Part shown: piece after piece, positions 9,454-18,517 of the stretch
Position numbering within the stretch: the stretch's first letter is position 1
Layout: each line of letters begins with the position of its first letter
Source of the DNA: Zavarzinia compransoris
Lineage (GTDB): Bacteria > Pseudomonadota > Alphaproteobacteria > Zavarziniales > Zavarziniaceae
Assembly: GCF_003173055.1 (NCBI RefSeq)
Contig: NZ_QGLF01000001.1
Span: forward strand, 503,085 to 567,084
DNA: 64,000 bases
Direction of reading: 5' to 3'
The notes under the pieces: generated by a model
The model's input: the letters and a program-made list of their open reading frames with translations, nothing else
What the model was told of the DNA's origin: nothing
The model's database searches: none
Program-made: the position numbers and the translations under genes

Positions 9454-10824
9454 TCAGGCTCCGGCAATCAGGGCGTCGCAGGCGGCGGCGACGCAGGCGA
9501 CCAGATGGTCCACATCTTCAGTGGTGGTCGCGGGGCAGGTCAGGGTCATGTTGTGGAAAGGCGCGATCAGCACGCCCCGGTTCATCAGGAACAGGTGGAT
9601 CGCCGCTTCCAGGTCGCCGTGCATGGCGGCGGCGGCCTCCGTTCCGTTCCGCGGCGGCACCGGGCCGCAGACGAATTCCGCCCGCGCACCCACGGCGGAG
9701 ACATGCCAGGGCAGCCCGCGCTCGGCGATCACCCGGCGGATGCCCGCCGCCAGCCGGCCCGACATGGCCAGCATGTGATCATAGGCGGCCGGCGTCATCA
9801 CCTGTTCCAGGTTGGCGCGCAGCGCCCTCAGCGCCAGGGCATTGGCGGACAGGGTGGTGCCCATGCCGGAATGGCCGGGGCCGGTGCGGGCCCGGGCGGC
9901 CTTCATCGCCGCCTCGATCGCGGCGGTGAAACCCCAGACGGCGCAGGGGACGCCCCCCGCGATCGCCTTGCCGACGACGAAGAAATCGGGCGACAGGCCG
10001 TGCGCCCGCGTCCAGCCGCCCGGCCCGGTCGAGATCGTGTGGGTCTCGTCGATCAGCAGCAGGGTGCCGGTCGCCCGGCAGGCCGCCTGCACCCCTTCGA
10101 TGAAGCCGGGATCGGGCAGCACCATGCCGATATTGGTCAGCGCCGGTTCGGTGATCACGCAGGCGACGTCGCGGGCGGCGAGCGCGGCCTCAAGGGCCGG
10201 CAGGTCGTTGAATTCGACCACGCTCGCCCCTTGCGTCAGGTCCGCGAACTGGCCGAGCAGGCCGGGGCGGTGAATGGGCTCGCCGTCGCGGAGGCGGACG
10301 AAAGTCTCGTCCACCGTGCCGTGATAGCAGCCGTTGAAGACCAGGATCTTCGGCCGCCCGGTGATCGCCCGGGCCCAGCGCAGCGCGAAGCGGTTGGCAT
10401 CGGTCGCGGTCGCCGCCACCTGCCAGAAGGGCAGGCCGAAGCGTTCCGCCAGCAGGCGGCCGACCGCCGGCGCATCCTCGGTCGGCAGCATATAGGTCAG
10501 GCCGTGGCCGCCCTGTTCCGCCAGCACCGTCAGGATCGGGCCGGGGGAATGGCCGAACATGGCGCCGGTATCGCCCAGGCAGAAGTCGCGGTAGCGGTGG
10601 CCGTCCGCGTCGGTCAGGCTTGCGCCCTGCGCCTCGCGCACGAACAGGGGGAAGGGGGTGCCCCAGTCGGTCATCCAATGCAGGGGCACGCCATCGGGGA
10701 AATGGTGCTTCGCCTCGTCGCCCAGGCGCTGCGAGATCGGGTTGCCGGCGATGAAACGGGCTTTTTCCCGGGCCAGCATGGCCTCGATGCTGGCGGCCGC
10801 GATGCCGGCGACTGTCTTGTCCAT
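9454..10824 (-). CDS. Class III aminotransferase (glutamate-1-semialdehyde aminomutase-like)
   Basis: The 456-residue PLP enzyme shows the class III features FNGCYHGTVDE (phosphate contact region), the aspartate Asp259 in LLIDETHT, and the Schiff-base Lys286 in FVVGKAIAGGVP. The N-terminal part resembles glutamate-1-semialdehyde aminomutases, but the gene lies inside an operon with a polyamine-type importer and a PuuA-like ligase, so a role as a transaminase of an amine or an amino acid derived from it is more likely than heme synthesis. It sits 69 bp downstream of the second permease gene and 2 bp before the ligase gene. The amino donor is unknown. Confidence 0.85.
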   Translation of the reverse strand: MDKTVAGIAAASIEAMLAREKARFIAGNPISQRLGDEAKHHFPDGVPLHWMTDWGTPFPLFVREAQGASLTDADGHRYRDFCLGDTGAMFGHSPGPILTVLAEQGGHGLTYMLPTEDAPAVGRLLAERFGLPFWQVAATATDANRFALRWARAITGRPKILVFNGCYHGTVDETFVRLRDGEPIHRPGLLGQFADLTQGASVVEFNDLPALEAALAARDVACVITEPALTNIGMVLPDPGFIEGVQAACRATGTLLLIDETHTISTGPGGWTRAHGLSPDFFVVGKAIAGGVPCAVWGFTAAIEAAMKAARARTGPGHSGMGTTLSANALALRALRANLEQVMTPAAYDHMLAMSGRLAAGIRRVIAERGLPWHVSAVGARAEFVCGPVPPRNGTEAAAAMHGDLEAAIHLFLMNRGVLIAPFHNMTLTCPATTTEDVDHLVACVAAACDALIAGA

Positions 10825-10893
10825 GCCCTGACCCGAGTTTCACGCGCGAAGGCCGGATGATGCGGCGGATGCCCCGGCTTTCGCAAGGGGGCG

Positions 10894-11682
10894 TCAGGCG
10901 GGGCTGGCCTTCCGGCGGCGCAACTCGTGGACCAGGGCGCCCAGGATGGTCAGGGCGATCAGGATGAGCCCCAGGGCATTCACCGCCGGCGTCACCCCCG
11001 TCCGCACCTTCGAGGCGATATAGACCGTCAGCGTGGTATCGACCCCGCGCACGAACATGGTGGTGTTGTAATTCTCGAAACTTTGCAGGAAGGCGAGGAA
11101 GGCGGCGGCGATCAGGCTGGGCGCCAGATAGGGCAGGGTGATGCGGCGGAACACCGTCCCTTGCGTCGCGCCGAGATCGAGGGCCGCTTCCTCCAGCGTG
11201 CGGTCGAAACGCTCCAGCCGGGCGGCGACCATCAGCATGACATAGCCGGAGATGAAGCTCGCCTGGGCGATCACGGTCAGCAGCGGGCCGCCGCCGATGC
11301 CGAAACGCTCGCGCCAGAAGATCAGGGTCGAGATGCCGATGATCACCCCCGGGGTCAGCAGGGGCGAAACCATGACGCCATAGAGCACGGTGCGCGCCTT
11401 GCGGTGCACCGATTGCAGCAGGAGGGCGGCCGAAACCCCGGTCGGCACGGCAAGCACGACGACGCCGAGGCCGATCACGACGCTGGACCCCAGCGCTTCC
11501 CACATCTTGCCGTCGGCGAAGAGGGCATCGAACCATTTGGTGGTGAAGGCATTCCAGGGCGTGATGGTCGGAAAGCGGCTGTCGTTGAAGGTCGCCAGCC
11601 CCATGATCGCCAGCGGCAGGAACAGATAGAGCAGGAAGAGGACCAGATAGGCCCGCATCAGGGGCGAGGTGCGGCCGGTCAT
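10894..11682 (-). CDS. ABC transporter permease, PotC-like
   Basis: This 262-residue permease has six predicted membrane helices beginning with AYLVLFLLYLFLPLAIMGLA and the cytoplasmic EAA loop EEAALDLGATQGTVFRRITLP, typical of the binding-protein-dependent importer permeases of the PotC/spermidine-putrescine type. It overlaps the preceding permease gene by 4 bp (ATGA) and so forms a heterodimer pair with it. Function as part of a polyamine or related cationic amine importer is taken from the family and from the catabolic genes that follow. Confidence 0.9.
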   Translation of the reverse strand: MTGRTSPLMRAYLVLFLLYLFLPLAIMGLATFNDSRFPTITPWNAFTTKWFDALFADGKMWEALGSSVVIGLGVVVLAVPTGVSAALLLQSVHRKARTVLYGVMVSPLLTPGVIIGISTLIFWRERFGIGGGPLLTVIAQASFISGYVMLMVAARLERFDRTLEEAALDLGATQGTVFRRITLPYLAPSLIAAAFLAFLQSFENYNTTMFVRGVDTTLTVYIASKVRTGVTPAVNALGLILIALTILGALVHELRRRKASPA

Positions 11683-12563
11683 CGCGTCAACTCCCCGAGG
11701 CTGACGCGGAAGACCCGCATCATGGCGAAAATGAAGCCGACGCAGAGCAGCAGCAGGATGAAGGCATAGGCCGCGCCCTGGTTCCAGTTCCCGCCCTCGA
11801 AGAACCAGTTGTAGATGATCTCGGTGAACCAGCGGCTGTTGGGCGAGCCGAGCAGGGCCGGCACCGCATAGGAACCGGCGGCCAGCATGAAGACCATGAT
11901 GCAGCCGGTGGCGATGCCGGGCTTGGCATGGGGGATGACGACGCGGCGGTGGATGCGGCCCCAGGAGGCGCCGAGGTCGCGGGCCGCCTCCACCTGCGCC
12001 GGGTCCAGGCTTTCGATCGCGTTGTAGAGCGGGAAGACCATGAACAGCAGATAGGCATAGACCATGCCGATCATGACCCCGCCGTTGCCGTCGAGAAAGC
12101 GCATCGGCTCGTCCAGGATGCCGAGCCAGACCAGCAGCGCGTTCAGCGGCCCGGCATAGGCCAGGACGATATACCAGGCGAATGTGCGCAGGATCTCGTT
12201 GATCCAGAAGGGGATGACCAGCACCAGCATCAGCCGGGCCGCCTTCGGCCCCTTCAGCTCATAGGCGAGGTGGAAGGCGATCGGGTAGCAGACGGCAAAG
12301 GTCAGCAGGGTGACGACGGCGGAGGCGACGATGGTCTTCACGAAAATGGCGAAATGGACGTCGTTGGCCCAAAGCGTCCGGTAGTTGCCCAGGGTATAGC
12401 CGTCCTTCGGGCCGCCCAACTCGCTCGGCAGCAGGTTGGGCCGGAACGAGAAATCGATCATCAGGAGCTGCGGCAGCACCACCTGGATGACGATCCAGAA
12501 GGCGACGATCAGCAGCATGGCAAGGCTCAGCGGCCAGCCGTGGCGGCGGAACAGCAGGGCCAT
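11679..12563 (-). CDS. ABC transporter permease, PotB-like
   Basis: The 294-residue inner membrane protein has six predicted helices and the EAA loop VEAARDLGASWGRIHRRVVIPH. It is the PotB-type partner of the next gene, overlapping it by 4 bp. The start lies 3 bases after the stop of the ATPase gene, so the four transporter genes are cotranscribed in the order binding protein, ATPase, PotB-like, PotC-like. The segment after the first helix (FSFRPNLLPSELGGPKDGYTLGNYRTLW) is the usual large periplasmic loop of this family. Confidence 0.9.
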   Translation of the reverse strand: MALLFRRHGWPLSLAMLLIVAFWIVIQVVLPQLLMIDFSFRPNLLPSELGGPKDGYTLGNYRTLWANDVHFAIFVKTIVASAVVTLLTFAVCYPIAFHLAYELKGPKAARLMLVLVIPFWINEILRTFAWYIVLAYAGPLNALLVWLGILDEPMRFLDGNGGVMIGMVYAYLLFMVFPLYNAIESLDPAQVEAARDLGASWGRIHRRVVIPHAKPGIATGCIMVFMLAAGSYAVPALLGSPNSRWFTEIIYNWFFEGGNWNQGAAYAFILLLLCVGFIFAMMRVFRVSLGELTR

Positions 12564-12566
12564 GGC

Positions 12567-13634
12567 TCAAGCCTCCGCCGGCAGGATGGTGGCGTCGTCG
12601 GCGGCGAAGGAAACGGTGAACCCCTCGCCCGGTGCGACGGCCAGCGGCTGGCCGCCGTTCGGCACCTGCACGGTCAGGGGGCTGCCGTCGGCAAGCCGGG
12701 CGAAGACGAGGAGATGGGCGCCCTCGAAGGCGCTGTTCTCGATTGTCGCCTGCAGGCGGTTGCCCCGGCCGGCATCGCCGAGGCCGAGCCGCTCCGGCCG
12801 GACGAACAGGGCATGGCTGTCGCTGTCCGCGCCGTCGAAGCGGGCGGACAGGGGGCCGAAGGCGGTCTCGATCACGCCATAGCCGTTGCCGGCCTGGAGC
12901 AGGCGCCCCGGAATGCGGTTGGTCTCGCCGACGAAGCCGGCGACGAAGCCGGTGGCCGGCCGGTCGTAAAGCTCGGTCGGGCTCGCCACCTGCTCGATAT
13001 GGCCGGCCCGCATCACCGCCACCCGGTCGGACATGGCCAGCGCCTCGCCCTGGTCGTGGGTGATGTAGATGAAGGTGACGCCGGTCCGCTTCTGGATCGC
13101 GCGGAGTTCCGCGCGCATGTGCTGGCGCAGCTTGAGGTCGAGGGCGGACAGCGGCTCGTCGAGCAGGAGGACGGCGGGTTCGACCGCCAGGGCGCGGGCG
13201 ATCGCCACGCGCTGGCGCTGGCCGCCGGAGAGTTCGGAAACCTTCTTGTCGCCCTGGCCCGGCAGGGCGATCAGGTCCAGGAGTTCGTCGGCCCGGCGGC
13301 GCCGCGCCGCCTTGCCGAGGCCGCGCACCTCGAGGCCGAAGGCAATGTTCTCGGCCACCGACATCAGGGGAAACAGGGCGAGGTTCTGGAAGATCATCGC
13401 CGTCGGCCGCTTGTTCGGGCCGATGCCGCGCATGTCCTTGCCGCCGATCGAGATCCGCCCCGCGGTCGGCTCGGTGAAGCCGGAAACCAGGCGGAGCAGG
13501 GTGGTCTTGCCGCAGCCGGACGGGCCGAGAAAGGAAAAGAATTCGCCCGCCTCGATGGTCAGCGTCGCATCGTGGACCGCCGTGAAATCGCCGAAACGCT
13601 GGGTGACGTGATCGATCTCGACGGCGGCGGTCAT
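12567..13634 (-). CDS. ABC transporter ATP-binding protein, PotA-like
   Basis: This 355-residue ATPase has Walker A GPSGCGKTT near residue 40, the Q-loop in FQNLALFPLMSV, signature LSGGQRQRVAIARAL, Walker B LLLDEPLSALD, and the H-loop (ITHDQGEAL), followed by a C-terminal TOBE-type beta domain (from about residue 240), as in PotA and other type I importers. The ATG at 13634 fits family length; the frame is open further upstream into the intergenic region but without homology. A strong stem-loop lies between this gene and the upstream binding protein gene. Confidence 0.92.
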   Translation of the reverse strand: MTAAVEIDHVTQRFGDFTAVHDATLTIEAGEFFSFLGPSGCGKTTLLRLVSGFTEPTAGRISIGGKDMRGIGPNKRPTAMIFQNLALFPLMSVAENIAFGLEVRGLGKAARRRRADELLDLIALPGQGDKKVSELSGGQRQRVAIARALAVEPAVLLLDEPLSALDLKLRQHMRAELRAIQKRTGVTFIYITHDQGEALAMSDRVAVMRAGHIEQVASPTELYDRPATGFVAGFVGETNRIPGRLLQAGNGYGVIETAFGPLSARFDGADSDSHALFVRPERLGLGDAGRGNRLQATIENSAFEGAHLLVFARLADGSPLTVQVPNGGQPLAVAPGEGFTVSFAADDATILPAEA

Positions 13635-13664
13635 GGGGCTCTCCGGTACCGGGATTGAAAGCCG

Positions 13665-13692
13665 GAAGACCCCGGCCGGGGCCGGGGTCTTC
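13665..13692 (-). terminator. Intercistronic stem-loop between binding-protein and ATPase genes
   Basis: A perfect 12-bp inverted repeat (13665-13676 GAAGACCCCGGC against 13681-13692) with a 4-base loop sits 16 bases after the binding-protein stop and 30 bases before the ATPase start. Only a weak T-run follows on the minus strand (CTTTCAAT). In binding-protein operons such hairpins commonly stabilise the upstream message and cause partial termination, giving more binding protein than transporter. That role is inferred here. Confidence 0.65.
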
Positions 13693-13708
13693 GCAGGTGT
13701 CGGAAGGA

Positions 13709-14851
13709 TCAGGCGGCCAGGAAACGGTCCTGATATTCGTTCCGCTTGGCGACATACCAGGCGGCCTGGGCCGGCCACCACCACAGCTTGTCCAGCGCAT
13801 CCTTCGGATAGGCGGCGGAGAAGAACGTGCTGGCGGAATCCGGCAGATGCTTCTCGGCGCCCTTGGCGACCGGGTTGAAGGCGAGCGGGGCGACATAATC
13901 GGCCGAATTCTTGGCCTCCAGGAACCAGTTCATCCAGGCATAGGCCTGCTCGACATTCTTCGCCTTGGAGGTCACGCAATAGCCTTCCAGCCAGGCGAAG
14001 GCGCCTTCCGCCGGGGCGAGATAGCCGACATCCTTGCCGTCCTTGATCAGGGCGGCGGCGGTCTCGTCCCAGTTCTGGCCGATGGTGCAGCCGTTCACCA
14101 CATAGGCGGCGGTCGCCTCGTTGGCGTTGGACCAGAACTGGCCGACGTTCTTCTTGTGGGCGACGGCGAACTTCAGGATCTCGTCCCAGATGGCGGCCAT
14201 CTTGGCCTCGTCGGCGAAGCCGTCGAGGAAGGGATGCGGCAGCTTGCCCTGGGCCTCCAGGTAGCGGCCGACGCCCGCAAGGCCGGAATGGCCGCGGATC
14301 GTGACCTTGCCGGCGTATTCTTCCTTCCAGAGGTCGCCCAGCGAGAAGCCGTAGTCGATCGGCGCCTTCTTCCTGTCGAAGAGGATGGCCTCGGTGCCCC
14401 AGTCGGCCGGGGACATGTAGCGGGCGCCGGTGCCGATGCCCGCCTTGCCGGCGGTGCCCGCGGCCGGGCCCGACAGCATGTTGTCCATCTTCAGCTTGGC
14501 TTCGTCCAGGGGCTGGACCAGTTCCAGCTCGACGTAATTGGCGACGCGGTCGACGGTCGGCATGATCACGTCGAAGCCTTCGCCGTTGGTCGCCTTCAGC
14601 TGGTTCAGCAACTCGTCGTTGGTGCCGTATTCGGTCAGCGCCACCTTGATGCCGGTGTCGGCCTCGAAGCGCTTCAGCAGGTCCGGCGTGAAATGCGACG
14701 ACCACGCGAACACCCGCACCTCGCCCGAGGACGCGAGCGCGCGGCGGCTGGCGAAGGGGCCGGCGGCGGCGACGGTGCCCAGGGCCGCGGCCGAGGCCAA
14801 CAGCGTCCGGCGGTTGAATTTTTTAGCCGCGATCAAGGTCTTGTCGGTCAT
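13709..14851 (-). CDS. Polyamine-type ABC transporter substrate-binding protein (PotD/PotF-like), Tat-exported
   Basis: The 380-residue product starts with a twin-arginine signal, KKFNRRTLLASAAALG, followed by a hydrophobic stretch and an alanine-rich cleavage region near residue 40, so it should be exported folded through Tat. The mature part (VRVFAWSSHFTPDLLKRFEADTGIKV, later AWMNWFLEAKN) is of the PotD/PotF binding-protein type. The ATG at 14851 has GGGAGGAG 7 bases upstream, preferred over an in-frame codon 30 bases earlier. It is the first gene of a six-gene operon for amine uptake and catabolism. The exact ligand (putrescine, spermidine or another amine) cannot be read from the sequence. 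Confidence 0.91.
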   Translation of the reverse strand: MTDKTLIAAKKFNRRTLLASAAALGTVAAAGPFASRRALASSGEVRVFAWSSHFTPDLLKRFEADTGIKVALTEYGTNDELLNQLKATNGEGFDVIMPTVDRVANYVELELVQPLDEAKLKMDNMLSGPAAGTAGKAGIGTGARYMSPADWGTEAILFDRKKAPIDYGFSLGDLWKEEYAGKVTIRGHSGLAGVGRYLEAQGKLPHPFLDGFADEAKMAAIWDEILKFAVAHKKNVGQFWSNANEATAAYVVNGCTIGQNWDETAAALIKDGKDVGYLAPAEGAFAWLEGYCVTSKAKNVEQAYAWMNWFLEAKNSADYVAPLAFNPVAKGAEKHLPDSASTFFSAAYPKDALDKLWWWPAQAAWYVAKRNEYQDRFLAA

Positions 14852-15072
14852 TCGGGGACTCCTCCCAACCTGTTGGGCCATCGTGTGTTACAGACGCGAT
14901 GCCGGACTTTAGGCTGTTACGGTGACCGCTCTGTGACAAGAAAATGATGTGATGCGCCGCGAAAAGGCGAGTATCGGGATACCTCAATTTCACGTCCGGC
15001 CGGGTAGTAATCGGCGGCGCGAATTGCCATTTTAAGGGGGTACGTCCCGGGGGCGGAAACGGGGGATCGGCC

Positions 15073-16062
15073 GTGGCTTACAAGGCATTGGTGTCGGAGC
15101 GGGCGGGGCGGCCTCTCGTCCGTTGCGAGCGGGCGCCGCCGCCGCTCGGGGCCGGCGAGGTGCGGCTCCGGGTCGGTGCCTGCGGTGTCTGCCGGACCGA
15201 TCTTCATCTGGTCGACGGCGAATTGCCCGGGCGGCGCGGGCCCGTGGTGCCGGGGCACGAGATCGTCGGGCGGATTGCGGAACTCGGCCCGGGCGTCACC
15301 GGCTGGGCCCTGGGCGAGCGGGTGGGGGTGCCCTGGCTGGCCTCGACCTGCGGGACTTGCCGCTATTGCCGGCGCGGCCGCGAAAACCTGTGTGCCCGCG
15401 CCGCCTTCACCGGCTACACGGTCGACGGCGGCTATGCCGAGGAAGCGGTGGCCCGGGCCGACGCGCTGCTGCGCATTCCCGACCGTTACGACGATCAGGC
15501 GGCGGCGCCGCTGCTCTGCGCCGGGCTGATCGGCTATCGGACCTGGGCGATGGCGGGGCCGGCGGACCATCTGGGGATCTTCGGCTTCGGCGCCGCCGCC
15601 CATCTGATCGCCCAGGTCGCGGTCGCCAAGGGGCAGAAGGTCTATGCCTTCACCCGGCCCGGCGACCGGGCGGCCCAGGATTTCGCCCGCAGCCTGGGCG
15701 CGATCTGGGCCGGCGGCTCGGATCAGGCGCCGCCGGCGATCCTCGATGCCGCGCTGATCTTCGCCCCGGTCGGCGATCTCGTGCCGCTGGCCCTGTCGCG
15801 GGTCGACAAGGGCGGCACGGTGGTCTGCGGCGGCATCCATATGAGTGATATCCCGGCCTTCCCCTACGAGGTGCTGTGGCACGAGCGCGTGCTGCGTTCC
15901 GTCGCCAATCTGACGCGGGCGGACGGCGAGGCCTTCATGGCGCTGGCGGCGGAAATCCCGCTGCGGTCCTCGACCTTCGCCTATCCGCTCGACCGGGCGA
16001 ACGAGGCGCTGGGCGACCTGCGCTCCGGCCGGCTTCAGGGCGCTGCGGTGCTGGTGCCCTGA
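15073..16062 (+). CDS. Zinc-dependent alcohol dehydrogenase family protein
   Basis: This 329-residue medium-chain dehydrogenase has the catalytic zinc ligand Cys in CGVCRTDLHL, GHEIVG for the second ligand region, and a complete structural zinc site (CGTCRYCRRGRENLC, spacing CX2CX2CX7C). The cofactor-binding turn is GIFGFGAAAHL rather than the common GxGxxG, a form seen in the AdhP-like/AdhA subgroup. The start is GTG behind a G-rich ribosome site. The 3' end overlaps the convergent kinase gene by 28 bp. It should oxidise a primary alcohol or reduce an aldehyde with NAD(P); the substrate is unknown. Confidence 0.88.
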   Translation: MAYKALVSERAGRPLVRCERAPPPLGAGEVRLRVGACGVCRTDLHLVDGELPGRRGPVVPGHEIVGRIAELGPGVTGWALGERVGVPWLASTCGTCRYCRRGRENLCARAAFTGYTVDGGYAEEAVARADALLRIPDRYDDQAAAPLLCAGLIGYRTWAMAGPADHLGIFGFGAAAHLIAQVAVAKGQKVYAFTRPGDRAAQDFARSLGAIWAGGSDQAPPAILDAALIFAPVGDLVPLALSRVDKGGTVVCGGIHMSDIPAFPYEVLWHERVLRSVANLTRADGEAFMALAAEIPLRSSTFAYPLDRANEALGDLRSGRLQGAAVLVP

Positions 16063-17579
16063 GCGAGGCGGGCGCGGGCCGCGGCCAGCACCTGCCCGCG
16101 GTCGCCGCCGGCGGTCAGGCGGTGCCAGTCGATGGTGCCGAGGTCCAGGGCTTCCTGGGCCGCGGCGACCGTGGCGGTGGCGTCCGAGGCATCGTTGCGC
16201 CGGCTGTCCACTCGGTGCTGCCGCAGGTCGAGCGGCGCTTCCAGCCAGAGGCCGGCGAAATCGGCGGCCAGGGCGGCGGCGGCGGCCCGTTCCCCCGGCC
16301 GGGCGAAGACGGCATCGAGGATCACGCTTCGCCCTTCCGCCAGGGCGGCGCGGGCAAGCTCGAACATCCGGGCATAGACTTTTTCGCTCGAACCGGGGCC
16401 ATAGGCGTCGGGCGGCAGGCGCTCGGTTTCGGCGACGCCGGCCAGCGCCTTCCGGACCGCATCGCTGCGCAGCACCAGGGCGCCCGGCGCCGGCGCGATG
16501 AAGGGGGCGAGGGCGAGGGCCAGGGTCGATTTCCCCGTGCCCGACAGGCCGCCGACCGCGATCACGCGCGGCCCGGCGGCGGCGAGGCTTTGTTCCGCCA
16601 CCGCAAGATAGGCCCCGACGGCTTCCACCGGGGGCGGCCCGGCGCAGCCCCCGGTGCGCCAGGTATTATGGGCGACGAAGGCCCGGATCAGGGCGCGCAG
16701 GGCGATGAAGACCGGCAGCAGGGAACCGCCGCCCGGCCCGATCGGGCCATAGGCGTCGAGCAGGGCCAGGGCGAAATCCGCCCGCCCCCGCCGGCCCAGG
16801 TCCATGATCAGGAAGCCGAGGTCGTAGAGCCGGTCCCCGGTCGCCAGTTCGTCGTCGAATTCCAGGGCGTCGAAGGGCAGCAATTGCCCCGCCATCAGGC
16901 ACAGGTTGCCGAGATGCAGGTCGCCGTGGCCGCGCCGCCACCAGCCGTCGCGCGCCCGCGCCTCGACCACGGGGTCGGCGCGGGCGGCAGCAGTGGCCAT
17001 GCGCTCGACCAGGGCCTCGATCCGGGGCGCGGGCATGATCTCGCGCAGCGCCAGGATGGGCGGCAGGCATTGCTGCAGGCGCAGGCTCACCGGCCGGGGC
17101 GGGACCGCGGGCCGGGGGCAGGCATCGTGATAGGCGGCGAGGCGGCGGCCGAGGTCGGCGATCATCGCCCCCTCGATCGCGCCCGCGTCCAGGGCCCGGC
17201 TGGCCAGCGCCCCGTCGGCGAAGCGGCGCATGACGACGACCGGCTCGATCGGCGCGCCCGCCCCGTCCAGGGCCAGCGCGCCGCCGGCAGCGCGGGTGAC
17301 ATGGGCGAGGCGCAGGTAAAGGTTCGGCGCGGTGGCGCGGTTCAGCGCCAGTTCGGCGGCGCAGGCGGCCTCGCGCGCGGCCAGGGTGGTGAAATCCAGA
17401 TAGCCGAGGTCGACCGCCCGCTTGATCTTATACGCCAGCTCGCCGGCCAGGAAGACCGAGGCGCAGGACGTATCGATCCGCGTCACCGGGGCGCCGTGGG
17501 TCGCCTCGGCCCCGAGAAAGGCGATGGTCTCGATCTGGTTCAAGTCCAAGGCATTAGTCCCCGGAAAGCGGCACTGCAT
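16035..17579 (-). CDS. Fusion of aminoglycoside-phosphotransferase-like kinase and P-loop nucleotide kinase domain
   Basis: The 514-residue protein joins two domains. Residues 1 to about 330 form an APH-type kinase fold with the catalytic loop HGDLHLGNLCL and a metal-binding motif in LEFDDELATGDRLYDLGFLI. Residues about 335-510 form a P-loop kinase domain with Walker A GGLSGTGKSTLA and a downstream RSDAVRKALAG. This arrangement (COG2187-COG0645) is conserved in proteobacteria but its substrate is not known. The ATG at 17579 overlaps an FNR-type box and lacks a clear ribosome site, so a TTG about 30 bases downstream is an alternative start. FNR genes often adjoin such fusion genes together with universal stress proteins, as here. 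Confidence 0.82.
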   Translation of the reverse strand: MQCRFPGTNALDLNQIETIAFLGAEATHGAPVTRIDTSCASVFLAGELAYKIKRAVDLGYLDFTTLAAREAACAAELALNRATAPNLYLRLAHVTRAAGGALALDGAGAPIEPVVVMRRFADGALASRALDAGAIEGAMIADLGRRLAAYHDACPRPAVPPRPVSLRLQQCLPPILALREIMPAPRIEALVERMATAAARADPVVEARARDGWWRRGHGDLHLGNLCLMAGQLLPFDALEFDDELATGDRLYDLGFLIMDLGRRGRADFALALLDAYGPIGPGGGSLLPVFIALRALIRAFVAHNTWRTGGCAGPPPVEAVGAYLAVAEQSLAAAGPRVIAVGGLSGTGKSTLALALAPFIAPAPGALVLRSDAVRKALAGVAETERLPPDAYGPGSSEKVYARMFELARAALAEGRSVILDAVFARPGERAAAAALAADFAGLWLEAPLDLRQHRVDSRRNDASDATATVAAAQEALDLGTIDWHRLTAGGDRGQVLAAARARLAQGTSTAAP

Positions 17580-17592
17580 TGATCCAGGTCAA
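17579..17592. promoter_or_regulatory. FNR-type binding site
   Basis: The 14-base sequence TTGATCCAGGTCAA matches the FNR/FixK consensus TTGAT-N4-ATCAA with one deviation (G for A in the second half). Its centre lies about 69 bp before the FNR gene start at 17655, leaving room for a class II promoter with a start near 17627, and it touches the start codon of the divergent kinase gene. Autoregulation of the FNR-type gene, and oxygen control of the divergent gene, are inferences. Confidence 0.75.
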
Positions 17593-17654
17593 GGAGGGAA
17601 GGCCCGCGCTTCTTCACTTCTAGCAGCGGACCAACTTTGAGGCGCGGGCGCAAG

Positions 17655-18452
17655 ATGCAGCAGCAGCGGGATCTGGCGGCGGAATGCCGGGTGGCGGCGG
17701 TGCCCAATGGGCGGCGCCTGCATCCGGATGCGGCGACATGCGAATTATGCGAGGCCCGCGCCTTCAACATGTGCCACGCCCTGAGCGCCGAGGAACTGGC
17801 CCGGCTGGCGGCGATCATGGCGCGCCAGCGGATCGAGGCCGGCACCACCTTCATCGAGGAAGGCGCGCCGGCCGACGAATTGTTCAACCTGACCGGCGGC
17901 ACGGTCAAGGTGTTCAAGCTCCTGGCCGACGGCCGCTGCCAGGTGACCGGCTTCATGATGGCGGGCGATTTCCTCGGCCTGTCCCGGGGCGGCACCTATG
18001 CCTATAGCGCGACCGCGATCACGCCCGTCACCTTCTGCCGGTTCCAGCGCACGCAGCTGCGCGGCCTGGTCGACGAATTGCCCAAGATCGAGCGCCAGAT
18101 GCTGGGCCTCGCCATGAACGAACTGATGGCGGCCCAGGACCAGATGGTGCTGCTCGGCCGGAAGACGGCGCGGGAGCGGATCGCCTCCTTCCTGCTCGCC
18201 CTGTCGGCGCGGGCGGTGCGGCGCGGCCAGCCGGCCAATCCGGTCGGCCTGCCGATGACGAGGGGCGATATCGCCGATTACCTGGGCCTGACCACGGAAA
18301 CCGTCAGCCGCAGCCTGACCCAGCTGAAGGGCGAGGGGCTGATCAGCCTGAAGGGCAACCACGCGGCGACGATCCTCGATACCGGGGCGCTGGCCGCCAT
18401 CGCCGGAATCGAGGACGGCGACGGGCCGTCCGGCTTCGACCACATCACTTGA
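17655..18452 (+). CDS. fnr: FNR-type oxygen-sensing transcriptional regulator
   Basis: This 265-residue Crp/Fnr-family protein carries the complete set of cysteines expected for an oxygen-labile [4Fe-4S] cluster: Cys29, Cys32 and Cys40 (CX2CX7C, the spacing of FnrN/FnrL rather than E. coli FNR) and central Cys128 in PVTFCRF. The helix-turn-helix MTRGDIADYLGLTTETVSRSL has the Glu, Ser and Arg used by FNR to read TTGA. It should activate genes under low oxygen. FNR-type boxes lie upstream of this gene and upstream of the next gene. The ATG at 17655 is chosen; an in-frame TTG lies 18 bases upstream. Confidence 0.93.
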   Translation: MQQQRDLAAECRVAAVPNGRRLHPDAATCELCEARAFNMCHALSAEELARLAAIMARQRIEAGTTFIEEGAPADELFNLTGGTVKVFKLLADGRCQVTGFMMAGDFLGLSRGGTYAYSATAITPVTFCRFQRTQLRGLVDELPKIERQMLGLAMNELMAAQDQMVLLGRKTARERIASFLLALSARAVRRGQPANPVGLPMTRGDIADYLGLTTETVSRSLTQLKGEGLISLKGNHAATILDTGALAAIAGIEDGDGPSGFDHIT

Positions 18453-18462
18453 TCCACCTCAA
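18449..18462 (+). promoter_or_regulatory. FNR-type binding site upstream of the 18518 gene
   Basis: TTGATCCACCTCAA overlaps the stop codon of the FNR gene and resembles the box at 17579. Its centre lies 62 bp before the start codon at 18518; a class II start near 18497 is then possible, with TAGCGT at 18485-18490 as a candidate -10. It would place the 18518 gene and the universal stress gene at 19028 under FNR control, a common regulon member class. Confidence 0.7.
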
Positions 18463-18517
18463 GGCGCCCGGCCGCGCCAGCCGCTAGCGTCAGGCCGGGA
18501 TCAGCGAGAAGGCGGCG

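Noticed and set aside
9454-10824. hemL (glutamate-1-semialdehyde aminomutase for heme)
   Set aside because: The N-terminus is similar, but the gene is embedded in an amine-uptake operon and alphaproteobacteria normally make ALA by the glycine route.
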